Positions 1 to 9,109 of a stretch of DNA of 49,982 nucleotides are shown piece after piece. Source of the stretch: Fusibacter sp. 3D3 (GTDB taxonomy: Bacteria; Bacillota; Clostridia; Peptostreptococcales; Acidaminobacteraceae). Within the stretch, counting starts at the first letter, position 1; every line of letters begins with the position of its first letter. Position numbers and translations under genes: made by a program. The notes under the pieces are model-generated. The model was given only the letters and a program-made list of their open reading frames with translations. It did not search any database and was not told where the DNA came from. The stretch covers positions 1-49,982 of the forward strand of contig NZ_BDHH01000002.1 of assembly GCF_001748365.1 (NCBI RefSeq), given 5' to 3'.

Positions 1-1295
1 ATCCCACCCCCCTTTAGGGTGACGATTGCCCTACCTTCGAATATTTGAGTTTTAGGGATGCCGTAGTAAGGAATCGTAAAGCTATATGCCATGCTCTGGC
101 TAAGGCTTGGATAAAAAAATTGCGACTTTTTTTGATCCTTTTCATAGGTGGAGAGTTGAAGCTCCACGGATAAAATATCTGTCTGCTCTACATTCAGTAC
201 TTTTGTGTTTAAAGTAACTGGGATGCTGATTGAATTTTGTGTGTCCTCGAGCATGATTTCGGGTGGTGAAGTTATGATTGCGGTTGCTAGGGGATTGAGG
301 TTTTTCTCGATTGTCACTTTTGTCTTTGCAATAACGGTTGAGGTTGCATCAACACTAGTGGTGTCCCAAGCACGTTCATATCTTGCAGATACTTTGAGCC
401 TAACATCATATGTTCCCACTTCAAGAGAACTGCTAAAGGGGGTTCCGCCCTCACTTTTAGTTGCCAGTGGTGAATAATTTAAATCGCTTGTTTTTTTGTA
501 TTCCCAAATATAAGAAAGTGGTTTTGTCTTAGACTGAAACGTGGAGTCATTACCATCGAGTACAATCGTTTGACCTTCTTTAAAAACATGATTTGCTCTT
601 TCGGCTCTTTCGCCATTCACAGTACCCATAATTTTAGGGACTGGAATCATGGGTTGTGCATCAAATGGCAACTGAATGTTATAATATTCTTTTAGAACTT
701 GTTCTTTTGTCGTTTTTGACCATCCAATCCCTGAGCCTATAAATTCATCATAAGTTTTATAAACAATACCGTCAAAAGAAGCGTTTCCATTTGTTACGGT
801 CATTGAACCACCAAGAACATTGTTTCCAGTTACTTTAGTTAATACAGCATCTAATTTAATAACACTGTTATCCGATGCAAAAAATTCACTGATTTCTTTA
901 ACTGCTGTTGGATCGTTTTGAAATTTTGATTTAAAGGTGTCATAAACACTTGTTATGTTTTCACTTTTAATACCGTTATCGTCGGATACTGGGACATGAA
1001 ACTTTGTTTCCACCCAAGGGGTACCGTCAAGTCCTGTATGATCTCTTTCTTTATACTGCTCCATTTTAATATAGGCATCATAAGGATGACCGTTTTGTAC
1101 TAGGGTCGCTTTAAAACCGATGGTTCTATATGCTGTTCCATTTGTTACTTTAGGAACGTCTGTTGAGAAGTCGAATACGTTCAAATTTCTAAAATAATCT
1201 GCCACTTTAACACTTTTATCATCTAAAAAATTTATTCCTGATAGAAGCTGTAGTAAAATGAAAAATATTAAAATCAAGCTTATCTGTTTTTTCAT
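1..1295 (-). CDS. exported protein with PKD-like domain, 3' end beyond window
   Basis: The reading frame starts at ATG 1295 behind AAGGAGTTGAATTAG and stays open for 431 codons to the window edge, so the C-terminus is missing. Residues 1-20 are a signal peptide (MKK, then a run of I/L/F). Around residues 225-310 a segment with GQTIVLDGNDS, SYIWEY and GTYDVRLKVSARY looks like a PKD/Ig-like beta-sandwich, a module common in surface proteins. The rest is not recognised. The start lies 14 bases after the stop of the SLH-domain gene, so the two are probably co-transcribed and both act outside the membrane. The function is unknown. Confidence 0.75.
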   Translation of the reverse strand, partial: MKKQISLILIFFILLQLLSGINFLDDKSVKVADYFRNLNVFDFSTDVPKVTNGTAYRTIGFKATLVQNGHPYDAYIKMEQYKERDHTGLDGTPWVETKFHVPVSDDNGIKSENITSVYDTFKSKFQNDPTAVKEISEFFASDNSVIKLDAVLTKVTGNNVLGGSMTVTNGNASFDGIVYKTYDEFIGSGIGWSKTTKEQVLKEYYNIQLPFDAQPMIPVPKIMGTVNGERAERANHVFKEGQTIVLDGNDSTFQSKTKPLSYIWEYKKTSDLNYSPLATKSEGGTPFSSSLEVGTYDVRLKVSARYERAWDTTSVDATSTVIAKTKVTIEKNLNPLATAIITSPPEIMLEDTQNSISIPVTLNTKVLNVEQTDILSVELQLSTYEKDQKKSQFFYPSLSQSMAYSFTIPYYGIPKTQIFEGRAIVTLKGGG

Positions 1296-1309
1296 CTAAT
1301 TCAACTCCT

Positions 1310-2647
1310 TTAATTTAACGGACTCAAAGGGATGCAATCGCTTAAATAAATTTTTTTATAGTAAGTTTCTTCTTTATGTTCCCATTCAAATTGGCCATTA
1401 CCCGCAAGGACACCCACTAATACTTCTTGGTCAATATAATACCATTGATCAATATTAAGATTCTCAACGTCTGCCATTATAGCTGTTTTACTTGGTGATT
1501 TGAATATAAAATATAGTCGACCTCTTACTCTTATCTCATGGCTAGAAGCGCTGTAAAGCAAAGATTTATCAGTGACAAAACAACTTTCTATAACAAGAGT
1601 ATCACTCATCATTTTAGACATGTGTGATTTAACAAGTTCATCTGCTCCAAATGAATTAGTTAAATACCATCTAAGATTTTTTTCATGCTGCACAAGGTCA
1701 TCAAGATATGAATAATTATAAAGCACCTTCATAATGCCTGTTGCCGTTTCATAGTAAGAGTCAACAGCTTCTTTCTTTGCTTCATAAGTGTCATAACCTA
1801 AACCATACCACTTGATATTGATAAAATCATCGTAGTAATAAAAATCATCTAATGAACCCCCAAACTTATTGTTTTCATATTGTCTGAGTTCAGAAAGCAC
1901 TTGTTCTTTATTCATAACGGGTTTGCCATTTTCAAAGGGTACATTTAGAGTTGAAAGACTTTCTTTTGGCCATAAAGGATAAACTGTTACTCTTGCACCA
2001 TTTTCTACTTTAGAAGGATTCGCCCTTTTTTCAACATCTATAACCCTCTCAATCACCACACACGAAGCCCCACGCGTCATAAGACCTTTAGCATCAAAGT
2101 GATTCGAATTACCAGTAAACACGCCTTTTTGAAGCATACTGTAAACACTATCTCTGTATGCGCTTTCGATTTGGTCATGGTCAAAGATCACTTGGTCGAG
2201 AATTGACGTGTAACACTGGTCATACTGAATCCCCTCTTTGATCTGTAATGCTCTATAAAGTACTGTTGCGGATTGTTCTCTTGTGATTTCATTTGTAGCA
2301 TCGGCCATGGGCTCACCTGTTTTAACAAGTCCAAGTTCGTACGCCCTTTTCATAATCGGCATATCCCATGATTCACTAGAGCTTGCACCTTGAACAGTCT
2401 CATTCATGGCTTTAAGGGTTAGAGATAAAAATTCAACATTGCTAATGGTTTTATCAGGCTTGAATGTGCCATCAGGATATCCTGAGATTACGCCTTGGCT
2501 GACAAGTGAAGTGACGAAGGGTTCTGACCAGTGACCTTGGATGTCGGTGGGGGTGGATGATGCAAACGAGGGTTGTGCTACGATTATAATTTGTGTTAGG
2601 ATGGTTAGGGTTAATAGGGTTGTGGTTAAGATTTTAGTGAGTTTCAT
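1310..2647 (-). CDS. S-layer homology (SLH) domain protein
   Basis: This is a 445-aa exported protein. I chose ATG 2647 rather than the longer frame because AGGAG sits 8 bases upstream and a signal peptide (MKLTKILTTT... to PSFASS) begins there. Three SLH repeats follow, at about residues 35-85 (GHWSEPFVTSL, GVISGYPDGTFKPD), 95-150 and 160-215. SLH domains anchor proteins non-covalently to pyruvylated secondary cell-wall polymers. The C-terminal 220 residues are unrecognised and may be the functional part. The gene leads an operon with the PKD-like protein gene downstream and is transcribed from a promoter about 275 bases upstream, giving a long leader. Confidence 0.88.
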   Translation of the reverse strand: MKLTKILTTTLLTLTILTQIIIVAQPSFASSTPTDIQGHWSEPFVTSLVSQGVISGYPDGTFKPDKTISNVEFLSLTLKAMNETVQGASSSESWDMPIMKRAYELGLVKTGEPMADATNEITREQSATVLYRALQIKEGIQYDQCYTSILDQVIFDHDQIESAYRDSVYSMLQKGVFTGNSNHFDAKGLMTRGASCVVIERVIDVEKRANPSKVENGARVTVYPLWPKESLSTLNVPFENGKPVMNKEQVLSELRQYENNKFGGSLDDFYYYDDFINIKWYGLGYDTYEAKKEAVDSYYETATGIMKVLYNYSYLDDLVQHEKNLRWYLTNSFGADELVKSHMSKMMSDTLVIESCFVTDKSLLYSASSHEIRVRGRLYFIFKSPSKTAIMADVENLNIDQWYYIDQEVLVGVLAGNGQFEWEHKEETYYKKIYLSDCIPLSPLN

Positions 2648-2782
2648 AAGGCATTCTCCTCTTTGATCTGTTTTTTGGGTGGTCTTTATCACTTTATAAT
2701 GTAGTAGGTGGGTATCAATGGGCGAGTGCGACAAAATAGCGATGACACTTACGTCACTCTATAGCTCTATTTCTCATCGTGC

Positions 2783-2836
2783 TCAACTTTTGACTTTTGA
2801 CACTCTAAACCATGATTTTGTATCCTCACAATACAT
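2783..2836 (-). CDS. possible leader peptide, 17 aa
   Basis: A short frame, MYCEDTKSWFRVSKVKS, starts at ATG 2836 with GGAG about 7 bases upstream. It lies inside the roughly 265-base leader between the promoter at 2923-2952 and the SLH gene. Only the ribosome site and position support it. It could be a regulatory upstream ORF or chance. Confidence 0.22.
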   Translation of the reverse strand: MYCEDTKSWFRVSKVKS

Positions 2837-2922
2837 TTCAGTTCTCCATATACACATCTTATTCTATTTAATCATTTTGGGTTAAATTCAAACTGCCGCA
2901 TAATAGAAGATATGTTATTTTA

Positions 2923-2952
2923 AGTATATCATGTTTTCTCACAGGACATCAA
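2923..2952 (-). promoter_or_regulatory. extended -10 promoter for the SLH operon
   Basis: On the minus strand TTGATG (2947-2952) is followed after 18 bases by TATACT (2923-2928), preceded by TG at the extended -10 position. Transcription would start near 2916, leaving a leader of about 265 bases before ATG 2647. The stretch 2648-2922 otherwise holds only the possible leader ORF; no known riboswitch was recognised. Confidence 0.5.
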
Positions 2953-3059
2953 GCTATTTTTAGCATTTTTTTACATTTAAAATTGCAGTAAATCTCATTT
3001 CATCGTCGACAATTCACAAAAACTCGTTAAGAAATAGCCTCGCTTCTTCTTTTTATATT

Positions 3060-3106
3060 GCCCATAGAACGCAAAATAGAGACGTCCCGAAGGCATCTCT
3101 ATAAGG
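3060..3106 (-). terminator. putative terminator after the 45-aa gene
   Basis: Just past the stop at 3109 the minus strand reads AGAGATG, then a CCTTCGGGA loop region, then CGTCTCT followed by ATTTT. The stem has 7 pairs including one G-U and the U tract is short, so this is a weak intrinsic terminator. Confidence 0.4.
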
Positions 3107-3108
3107 CA

Positions 3109-3246
3109 CTATTTTCTATGAACTTGGGTATGTATGCCCGGTTTTATGCGAATGATCTCACCTGTACCCTCGTCTTCTATTCTAGGTTCTGGTTTATAGC
3201 AAACATTTTCCATGATCCAAATTCTTGTGTAATCTTCATGATGCAT
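3109..3246 (-). CDS. small hypothetical protein, 45 aa
   Basis: The frame begins MHHEDYTRIW and ends GIHTQVHRK. ATG 3246 has AAAGGAG at ideal spacing (6 bases), a promoter about 75 bases upstream and a hairpin after the stop, so this looks like a complete stand-alone gene. It has no signal peptide or membrane segment, one cysteine, and a charged, proline-containing middle (KPEPRIEDEGTGE). The opposite strand carries an overlapping 67-codon frame with no ribosome site, which I regard as a shadow. The function is not recognised. Confidence 0.6.
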   Translation of the reverse strand: MHHEDYTRIWIMENVCYKPEPRIEDEGTGEIIRIKPGIHTQVHRK

Positions 3247-3322
3247 ACAATTCTCCTTTAAAATTTAGTCGTATTGTTGTGTAACTACTATTATCTCTTA
3301 ACAACAAACGCGCTTTTTTTAA

Positions 3323-3352
3323 AGTATATCACAGGTTATTACAAAAAAGCAA
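3323..3352 (-). promoter_or_regulatory. extended -10 promoter for the 45-aa gene
   Basis: Minus strand TTGCTT (3347-3352), an 18-base spacer and TATACT (3323-3328) with TG at the extended -10. The core TGATATACTT is the same as in the SLH-operon promoter 400 bases downstream, so the two may respond together. Confidence 0.4.
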
Positions 3353-3388
3353 CAAATACTTAACAGTTTTTTACATTTCATTTGCAAT

Positions 3389-3426
3389 CTTTAAGAAGTG
3401 GAGGATAATCTCCCCCAAGGATTATA
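3389..3426. repeat. dispersed hairpin repeat, copy 1
   Basis: The sequence ctttaagaagtggagg followed by ATAATCTCCCCCAAGGATTATA resembles the copies at 20829-20868 and 20920-20940. GGAG and CTCC segments can pair. It sits immediately beyond the fhs terminator, the same position relative to a terminator as at 20.9 kb. The pattern recalls ends of IS200/IS605-type elements, but no transposase is nearby. The rest of the 3247-3591 gap holds only the small-gene promoter and the fhs terminator. Confidence 0.4.
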
Positions 3427-3427
3427 T

Positions 3428-3495
3428 AAAAAAGACTCTAAATCAACAGCCACCAATAAAGACTTAACCTCTGTTGGTTCTGTTAATATAGAGCC
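3428..3495 (-). terminator. terminator downstream of fhs
   Basis: On the minus strand GGCTCTATATTAACAG (3480-3495) pairs imperfectly with CTGTTGATTTAGAGTC (3434-3449) and is followed by six U residues (3428-3433). It lies 97 bases past the fhs stop. Confidence 0.65.
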
Positions 3496-3591
3496 TCATT
3501 ATCATAACGTTTATTCTTTACAACTCACTCTTATAACTCAAGTTTAAAGCCTAAAGTCCAAAAGATCAGCTGCGTCAAGACCTTCTATAGA

Positions 3592-5262
3592 CTAGAACAA
3601 CCCGACGATCTCGCCATCAGATAAAATATCAATCTTATTAGCTGCTGGCACTTTAGGAAGGCCTGGCATTCTCATAATATCGCCTGCCATCGGAATGATA
3701 AACCCTGCACCTGCAGATACTTTAATATCATTGATCGTAATTTTAAAATCCTTTGGTGCACCCAATAAATCTGGATCATCCGAAAATGAATACTGTGTTT
3801 TTGCCATACAAATTGGTAAATCGCCAAGACCATCTTCTTCAAATTTCTTGATTTTTTTAAGCACTGCAGAGGTAAAGTCCACGCCATCTGCTCTGTAAAT
3901 TTCTTTCGCTATAATTTTAATTTTTTCAATGATTGGCAACTCAAGCTCGTATAAAGGTTTAAAGTTTGCCACTCCAGACTCTGCAATTTCAACGACTTTT
4001 TCAGCCAGCTTGATGGCACCCTCCCCGCCTTTAGCAAATACCTGTGTCAGCACTACAGGAACACCAAGAGCCGCACATTTTGCTTCTAGCAAGTTGATTT
4101 CTGCTTCTGTATCCGTTGGGAATTCGTTGATAGCAACCACACAGGGTACACCGAATTTTTTTACATTCTCTATATGTCTTTGAAGATTTTCAAAACCCTC
4201 TTCGAGTGCTTTTACATTTTCTACTGCTAAATCGTTTTTACCAACACCACCATGTTTCTTAAGTGCTTTTACAGTGGCAACAATAACAGCTACACTTGGC
4301 TCAAGATTCGCGTAACGACATTTGATATCAAAGAATTTTTCAGCCCCTAGGTCAGCGCCAAATCCCGCCTCAGTGACTACATAATCTGCAAGTTTAAGTG
4401 CTGTTTTTGTTGCCACAACAGAATTGCAACCATGGGCAATATTTGCAAATGGCCCACCATGTATAAATGCAGGTGTGTTCTCAAGTGTTTGAACAAGGTT
4501 TGGTTTAATCGCATCTTTTAAAAGCAATGCCATTGCCCCCACAGCCTCTAAATCTTTCGCCGTCACAGGCTTGTTCGCATAAGTGTAACCAATGATCATT
4601 TTAGAGAGTCTTTCTTTTAAGTCATCAAGGCTATTCGCAAGACATAAAATCGCCATCACCTCTGATGCAACAGAAATATCAAAACCATCCTCTCTTGTGA
4701 CGCCATTCGTTTTCCCCCCTAAACCCACAACGATATTTCTAAGCGCACGGTCGTTCATGTCCAACACACGCCTCCAAGCGATTCTATTAGGATCAATTCC
4801 CAGTGGATTTCCTTGATGCAAATGATTGTCTATAAGTGCTGATAAGAGATTGTTCGCCGTGGTAACCGCATGAATATCGCCAGTGAAGTGAAGATTGATG
4901 TCTTCCATAGGCACAACCTGAGCATATCCACCACCAGCAGCTCCACCTTTTACGCCAAAACAAGGTCCTAAAGAAGGCTCTCTTAAAGCGGTGAATGTTC
5001 TCTTACCGATTTTATTAAGACCCATGCTCAAACCGACGTTTACAGTGGTTTTACCTTCACCGGCAGCAGTTGGGTTAATCGCCGTTACCAAGATGAGCTT
5101 GCCGCTTGGCTGATCTGCTCTCTCTTTTAAAATATCTAAACTCACTTTTGCTTTATAGTTCCCGTAAAGCTCTAAGTCATTTTCACCGATACCTACTCTA
5201 CTTGCAACCTCTTTAATGTGAAGCATCTGAGCTTCTTGAGCAATTTGAACATCTGTTTTCAT
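3592..5262 (-). CDS. fhs: formate--tetrahydrofolate ligase
   Basis: This enzyme joins formate and tetrahydrofolate to 10-formyl-THF using ATP, reversibly, in the cytoplasm. The 556-aa length is typical of the family. Visible motifs are the P-loop-like [10 protein letters not shown] near residues 64-73, [14 protein letters not shown] near 105 and FTGDIHAV. I chose ATG 5262 (MKTDVQIAQ) because AAAGGAG lies 8 bases upstream; the longer frame adds 15 unrelated residues. The gene follows the formate-channel gene with no terminator between. With urocanate hydratase upstream, the enzyme probably runs in the ATP-forming direction, releasing formate from formyl-THF made during histidine breakdown; this direction is inferred. 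Confidence 0.97.
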   Translation of the reverse strand: MKTDVQIAQEAQMLHIKEVASRVGIGENDLELYGNYKAKVSLDILKERADQPSGKLILVTAINPTAAGEGKTTVNVGLSMGLNKIGKRTFTALREPSLGPCFGVKGGAAGGGYAQVVPMEDINLHFTGDIHAVTTANNLLSALIDNHLHQGNPLGIDPNRIAWRRVLDMNDRALRNIVVGLGGKTNGVTREDGFDISVASEVMAILCLANSLDDLKERLSKMIIGYTYANKPVTAKDLEAVGAMALLLKDAIKPNLVQTLENTPAFIHGGPFANIAHGCNSVVATKTALKLADYVVTEAGFGADLGAEKFFDIKCRYANLEPSVAVIVATVKALKKHGGVGKNDLAVENVKALEEGFENLQRHIENVKKFGVPCVVAINEFPTDTEAEINLLEAKCAALGVPVVLTQVFAKGGEGAIKLAEKVVEIAESGVANFKPLYELELPIIEKIKIIAKEIYRADGVDFTSAVLKKIKKFEEDGLGDLPICMAKTQYSFSDDPDLLGAPKDFKITINDIKVSAGAGFIIPMAGDIMRMPGLPKVPAANKIDILSDGEIVGLF

Positions 5263-5350
5263 CTTTGTTCTCCTTTCATCATTAGGGGCGCACACCAGCC
5301 CAACCACTATTCATATTCCATCATATAAGGTAACTCCACACATTTCAATA

Positions 5351-6103
5351 CTATTTTTTGTTTTTAAACATGCCATAGTAAAGTACTGGAAGAATCACCC
5401 CACCTCCAATGATATTGCCAATCGCAACTGGCACCATATTGCCTAAAAATTCAGCCAGACTAAAATGAACCCCCGCAAACCACCCTAGGCTAAAATAAAG
5501 CATGTTTGCCACACAATGTTCATAACCAGAGAAGACAAAAAGTGTAATGGGGAGCCAGATGAGCACCGCCTTACCACCAGCGGAATCACTTGAATAAGAA
5601 ATCCATACCGAAATTGCAACCAGTATGTTACATAGAATGCCTCGAGCAAGTGCAGTCCCAAAACTCAATGCCACTTTTGCATGAATGACCTTTTCAATAA
5701 CCAGCAAAAATTCACCTTGATCATAACCGCCCACGTGCACTAAAAAAGCAATCAAAATTGATCCGATGGCATTAAAACAATAAATTTTTACCCAATTTGA
5801 AAAAACATCAGACCATTTGGATTCACCATGCATTGCCGAGAGACTCATCAAGTTATTACCTGTGAAAAGCTCAGCACCGGTGATTAGGATTAATAAAAGG
5901 CCAACAGGAAACAAAAACGATCCAACAAGCTTTCCCACACCTGCTGGTTGAATGTTCGCAACTGCCATAAGATAGCCAATACTTCCAAGTGCAATATAAG
6001 CACCTCCAAGAATCCCTGCGGCTAGTGTTTCTCCATTTGTCTTTTTTGTTTTTCGGGTTCCCGTGTGAATCACGGCACCATATACCTCATAATCTACTTT
6101 CAT
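5351..6103 (-). CDS. formate/nitrite transporter family channel
   Basis: This is a 250-aa inner-membrane channel of the FNT family (FocA/NirC), pentameric in known members, passing formate or related small anions. Six hydrophobic segments are visible. Family hallmarks are AELFTGNNL and FSGYEHCVANM, the latter holding the conserved pore histidine. I prefer ATG 6103 (MKVDYEV) because AAGGGG stands about 10 bases upstream; the frame extends 13 codons further without a ribosome site. The position directly before fhs favours formate as substrate, most likely exported as a fermentation product. Confidence 0.93.
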   Translation of the reverse strand: MKVDYEVYGAVIHTGTRKTKKTNGETLAAGILGGAYIALGSIGYLMAVANIQPAGVGKLVGSFLFPVGLLLILITGAELFTGNNLMSLSAMHGESKWSDVFSNWVKIYCFNAIGSILIAFLVHVGGYDQGEFLLVIEKVIHAKVALSFGTALARGILCNILVAISVWISYSSDSAGGKAVLIWLPITLFVFSGYEHCVANMLYFSLGWFAGVHFSLAEFLGNMVPVAIGNIIGGGVILPVLYYGMFKNKK

Positions 6104-6193
6104 TAAAAAATGCCCCTTGATTTGTTTATTTAAACTCATCATAAGGGCACTAAGTCCATTTTACGTCTTTTTAATATTTCTACCGTCTATTTC

Positions 6194-9010
6194 CTAAAGA
6201 GCACTTCTTATTTTCTTTTTAAACTGGTTCACCAATCGAATCGTCTCAGGGGTATTGATCATCTTAGAATGTTGTTCCGCCGCTTCAATAAAATGCATAG
6301 ATCTTTCACTTTCGCCTTCTTCCCAATAAAGCATCGCTAAATAGCACTCCGCCTCACTTCTTCGCCAAATCGTATCGATTGCATCAAAGTGTTCTATTGC
6401 ATCTTCAAAATATTGCTTGGAAAGCATTTTCTCACCCATGTTATAAGCGATCATCCCTGCATTGGTATTAAAAATAGAAAGTCCTCTAAAAATATTGTAA
6501 CTTTCGCAAATCACAATGGCGGCTTTAACATACTCAAGTGCTTTTTCAAAGTTAGATTCACGTCTATAAGTCTCTGAAATATAATTATGTGCCGCTGCAA
6601 TATTGAGTGCATACTTAGCCGTATTCATTAAGGCCTCAAACCCCTCAATAGACCTTTCAAAATGAAGCCTTGCACTTTCATAATCGCCTTTCATCATGCA
6701 TTTAATCCCTACAAGTCTTTCCAAAATTGAGGTCTTCTTGGGATTCTGCTCCATTTCAGATAACCAGCTTAACACTTTTGCCATAGTCTCTGAATCCTCA
6801 ACTTGAATACAATAGTAAACCCATTGAATATAAGCCTTCCAAAGCATATCCTCATCCTGATTATTCTTAGCGAGTTGTATCAACTTTTCCACCATTTTGA
6901 TGCCCGTGACATAATGTCCCTGCCTTACTAAATAACGCGCATACATGTGGAGATACTCCATTTCAAGTGCATCGATTTCATCATTTCTTTCCTTTTCCTG
7001 TTCAATTAGAAAAGCAATTTCTCTAAAAGTCTTGTCAGGCGAATGCTCCAGTTTCAAAGCCGTTTGATTATTAATCTCTGGATAGAGTTCATGTGAAAAA
7101 TCAAAATAAGTCTTGAGATATCTCAGAAAATATTTAAGATGCTTTTGATAATTGCCTGCAGCTTGATAATGATAAATCAGCTTTTGAAAAATCAAGACAT
7201 CCTTCTTATTGCCAACGAGCATTTCTTCAAGCGTATCCGCTATTTTATTGTGGAGGATTTTGCGTTTGGGAAGCGGAATCGCCTCATAAATATACGTTCT
7301 CAATTTATGATGTGTAAACCGATAGCGTATATCCTCTTCCCCTTCATACTCTTTTAAAATAAACTTATCCTTAAGCTCCTGAAGATGATCTATCGTCTCA
7401 TAGGGTTCCTTCGCATAGAGCTTTAGTAAAAGATCAAATTCCAGTTCATCAAAAAACATGGCTGTGATGTTGAGAATTTTCATGGCCTCTTGAGAAATCC
7501 CTATAAAGCGAGCCGCTAGTATGTCCTTGATCCTACGGTTGAGTTTTTCGTCTATACCGTTGATATACTCCACCACAAAGAAAGCGTTGCCCTCTGTTTC
7601 CTTATAAATTCTGTTCTTTGAGTCTTCGTTCAGCTGACCGTTCGTTAAGTAATCGATAAAATTATAGGTGTCTTCCCTAGTAAAACGATCCAAATTTAAA
7701 TCTCTAATCAAACCGTATTTATGCATAATCGCCATGAACTGATCTATCTTATTGGAATATTCATTGCGCATAGTGCCTATAAAAGTCACGTACTTGCAAT
7801 GAAGCATAATACTGATAAGCAATTTAAGACTGGTCTGATCCATCCACTGTAAATCTTCAAAACCCAGTAATATTTTTTTTCGAATGCCAATATCATCTAA
7901 GAGATTACAGATGATCTTTTCAAGGTAGTCATATTTAATCGTCTCCAAATTTTCCATTCTTAACTGTTCCTGTTTCTCAATAAAGCTTGGAAAAACACGC
8001 GACAACATCTGCTGAATGGGCAGTGAAAGTTCAATGGAATGCGCCTTGATGATTGGCGCTAATTGAATGAATATCTCATTCCATGGTTTAAAACCAAACT
8101 CTTCTTCCATCTGATAACAATTGGCTTTTAAGATATAAAATGGCTGAAAATTAGAGCGTTCAAAGCTCTCTTCCATGAGTTTAGACTTGCCAACGCCAGC
8201 CTCCCCCATGATCACAATCCCTTTACGTTCCTTTTCTTTCACAAATGCATCTAATTGCTTTAAAATCAGCTCTTGTTCAAGCTCTCTTCCATATAGTGTT
8301 TCAGCACTTTCTTCATCTACGCGCTGATTGATGAGTTCATAATAGAGCTCACGTGTATCTTTATCAGGCAGGATGCCCATTTCTTCATCAAGCAGTGTTT
8401 TGATGCGCTGATATTCTTCCACAATAGGTTTGTATTGATGCTGCAAGTGGTAAAGCTGCATTAAAAATCGAGTGACTTGTTCGTCAAACTCATCAATTTG
8501 TCTCATAATAAGTGCGGTTTCAAGTGCTTGTTCAAGCATGCTTGGGTCATTTTTTTCAAGAATCCCTTTTATGAACCTAGAACCCAAAGTCATAAATTTT
8601 TGATTTAAGGTGGCTTCTGTTTCCACAACCCACTGTTCAAACTTTTCGGATTCTTTTAAAATGAATCCATCTAAAAATTTGCCTTGATAGACTTTAAGAA
8701 ATTTCAGATCATCAAAATCGTAATCTAATATTAGAATGCGGTTTTCCTCAAGTTCGATGATATTTTTATTGGGACAATGAAAGATATCGAGATCTAAATC
8801 CTTTTTTAAGCGATATAGACTATTTCGAAGATTTTTCTTGGCAGTCTGCTCATCCGTATCCGACCAAATTAAAGCGACCAATTCTGAGCGGGTCACTCTT
8901 TTTTGCACGCCAATATAGTAAAGTATCGCTTCACTCTTTTTTAGTGAAACATCAACAGCTTTACCCTCTATTTCAATATTCGGTTTTCCTAAAAGATTAA
9001 GTTTTATCAT
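6194..9010 (-). CDS. large transcriptional regulator: winged helix, BTAD, AAA ATPase, TPR
   Basis: This 938-aa cytoplasmic regulator has the SARP/MalT-like layout. Residues 1-100 form an OmpR-type winged helix (KSEAILYYIG, NLRNSLYRLKK). Residues 105-230 are a bacterial transcriptional activator domain (FLDGF, GILPDKDTRELY). An AAA/STAND ATPase has Walker A GEAGVGKS at 269-276 and Walker B-like LLGFEDLQWMD near 385. TPR-like helices fill about 600-938. Such proteins sense a ligand or partner and activate nearby operons. It lies between hutU and the formate-channel/fhs pair on the same strand, about 90 bases before the channel gene, so control of these catabolic genes is likely. The inducer is unknown. 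The ribosome site (GTGAG) is weak. Confidence 0.85.
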   Translation of the reverse strand: MIKLNLLGKPNIEIEGKAVDVSLKKSEAILYYIGVQKRVTRSELVALIWSDTDEQTAKKNLRNSLYRLKKDLDLDIFHCPNKNIIELEENRILILDYDFDDLKFLKVYQGKFLDGFILKESEKFEQWVVETEATLNQKFMTLGSRFIKGILEKNDPSMLEQALETALIMRQIDEFDEQVTRFLMQLYHLQHQYKPIVEEYQRIKTLLDEEMGILPDKDTRELYYELINQRVDEESAETLYGRELEQELILKQLDAFVKEKERKGIVIMGEAGVGKSKLMEESFERSNFQPFYILKANCYQMEEEFGFKPWNEIFIQLAPIIKAHSIELSLPIQQMLSRVFPSFIEKQEQLRMENLETIKYDYLEKIICNLLDDIGIRKKILLGFEDLQWMDQTSLKLLISIMLHCKYVTFIGTMRNEYSNKIDQFMAIMHKYGLIRDLNLDRFTREDTYNFIDYLTNGQLNEDSKNRIYKETEGNAFFVVEYINGIDEKLNRRIKDILAARFIGISQEAMKILNITAMFFDELEFDLLLKLYAKEPYETIDHLQELKDKFILKEYEGEEDIRYRFTHHKLRTYIYEAIPLPKRKILHNKIADTLEEMLVGNKKDVLIFQKLIYHYQAAGNYQKHLKYFLRYLKTYFDFSHELYPEINNQTALKLEHSPDKTFREIAFLIEQEKERNDEIDALEMEYLHMYARYLVRQGHYVTGIKMVEKLIQLAKNNQDEDMLWKAYIQWVYYCIQVEDSETMAKVLSWLSEMEQNPKKTSILERLVGIKCMMKGDYESARLHFERSIEGFEALMNTAKYALNIAAAHNYISETYRRESNFEKALEYVKAAIVICESYNIFRGLSIFNTNAGMIAYNMGEKMLSKQYFEDAIEHFDAIDTIWRRSEAECYLAMLYWEEGESERSMHFIEAAEQHSKMINTPETIRLVNQFKKKIRSAL

Positions 9011-9062
9011 AGGCTTCTCACTTTATCAATATGAGTTTATAGATTTCAAGTCTACTTTAGAT

Positions 9063-9096
9063 AAAAAGGCTGCTTCTCGAACCTCGATTAGCAGCC
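9063..9096 (-). terminator. terminator downstream of hutU
   Basis: Minus-strand stem GGCTGCT (9090-9096 side) with AGCAGCC (9068-9074 side) around a 15-base loop, followed by five U residues. It separates hutU from the regulator gene. Confidence 0.75.
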
Positions 9097-9109
9097 ATTC
9101 TGGTTAATA

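Noticed and set aside
205-477. 90-codon plus-strand frame
   Set aside because: It lies opposite the partial PKD-like gene, has no ribosome site and shows no domain.
3058-3261. 67-codon plus-strand frame
   Set aside because: No ribosome site, and it lies opposite the well-supported 45-aa minus-strand gene.
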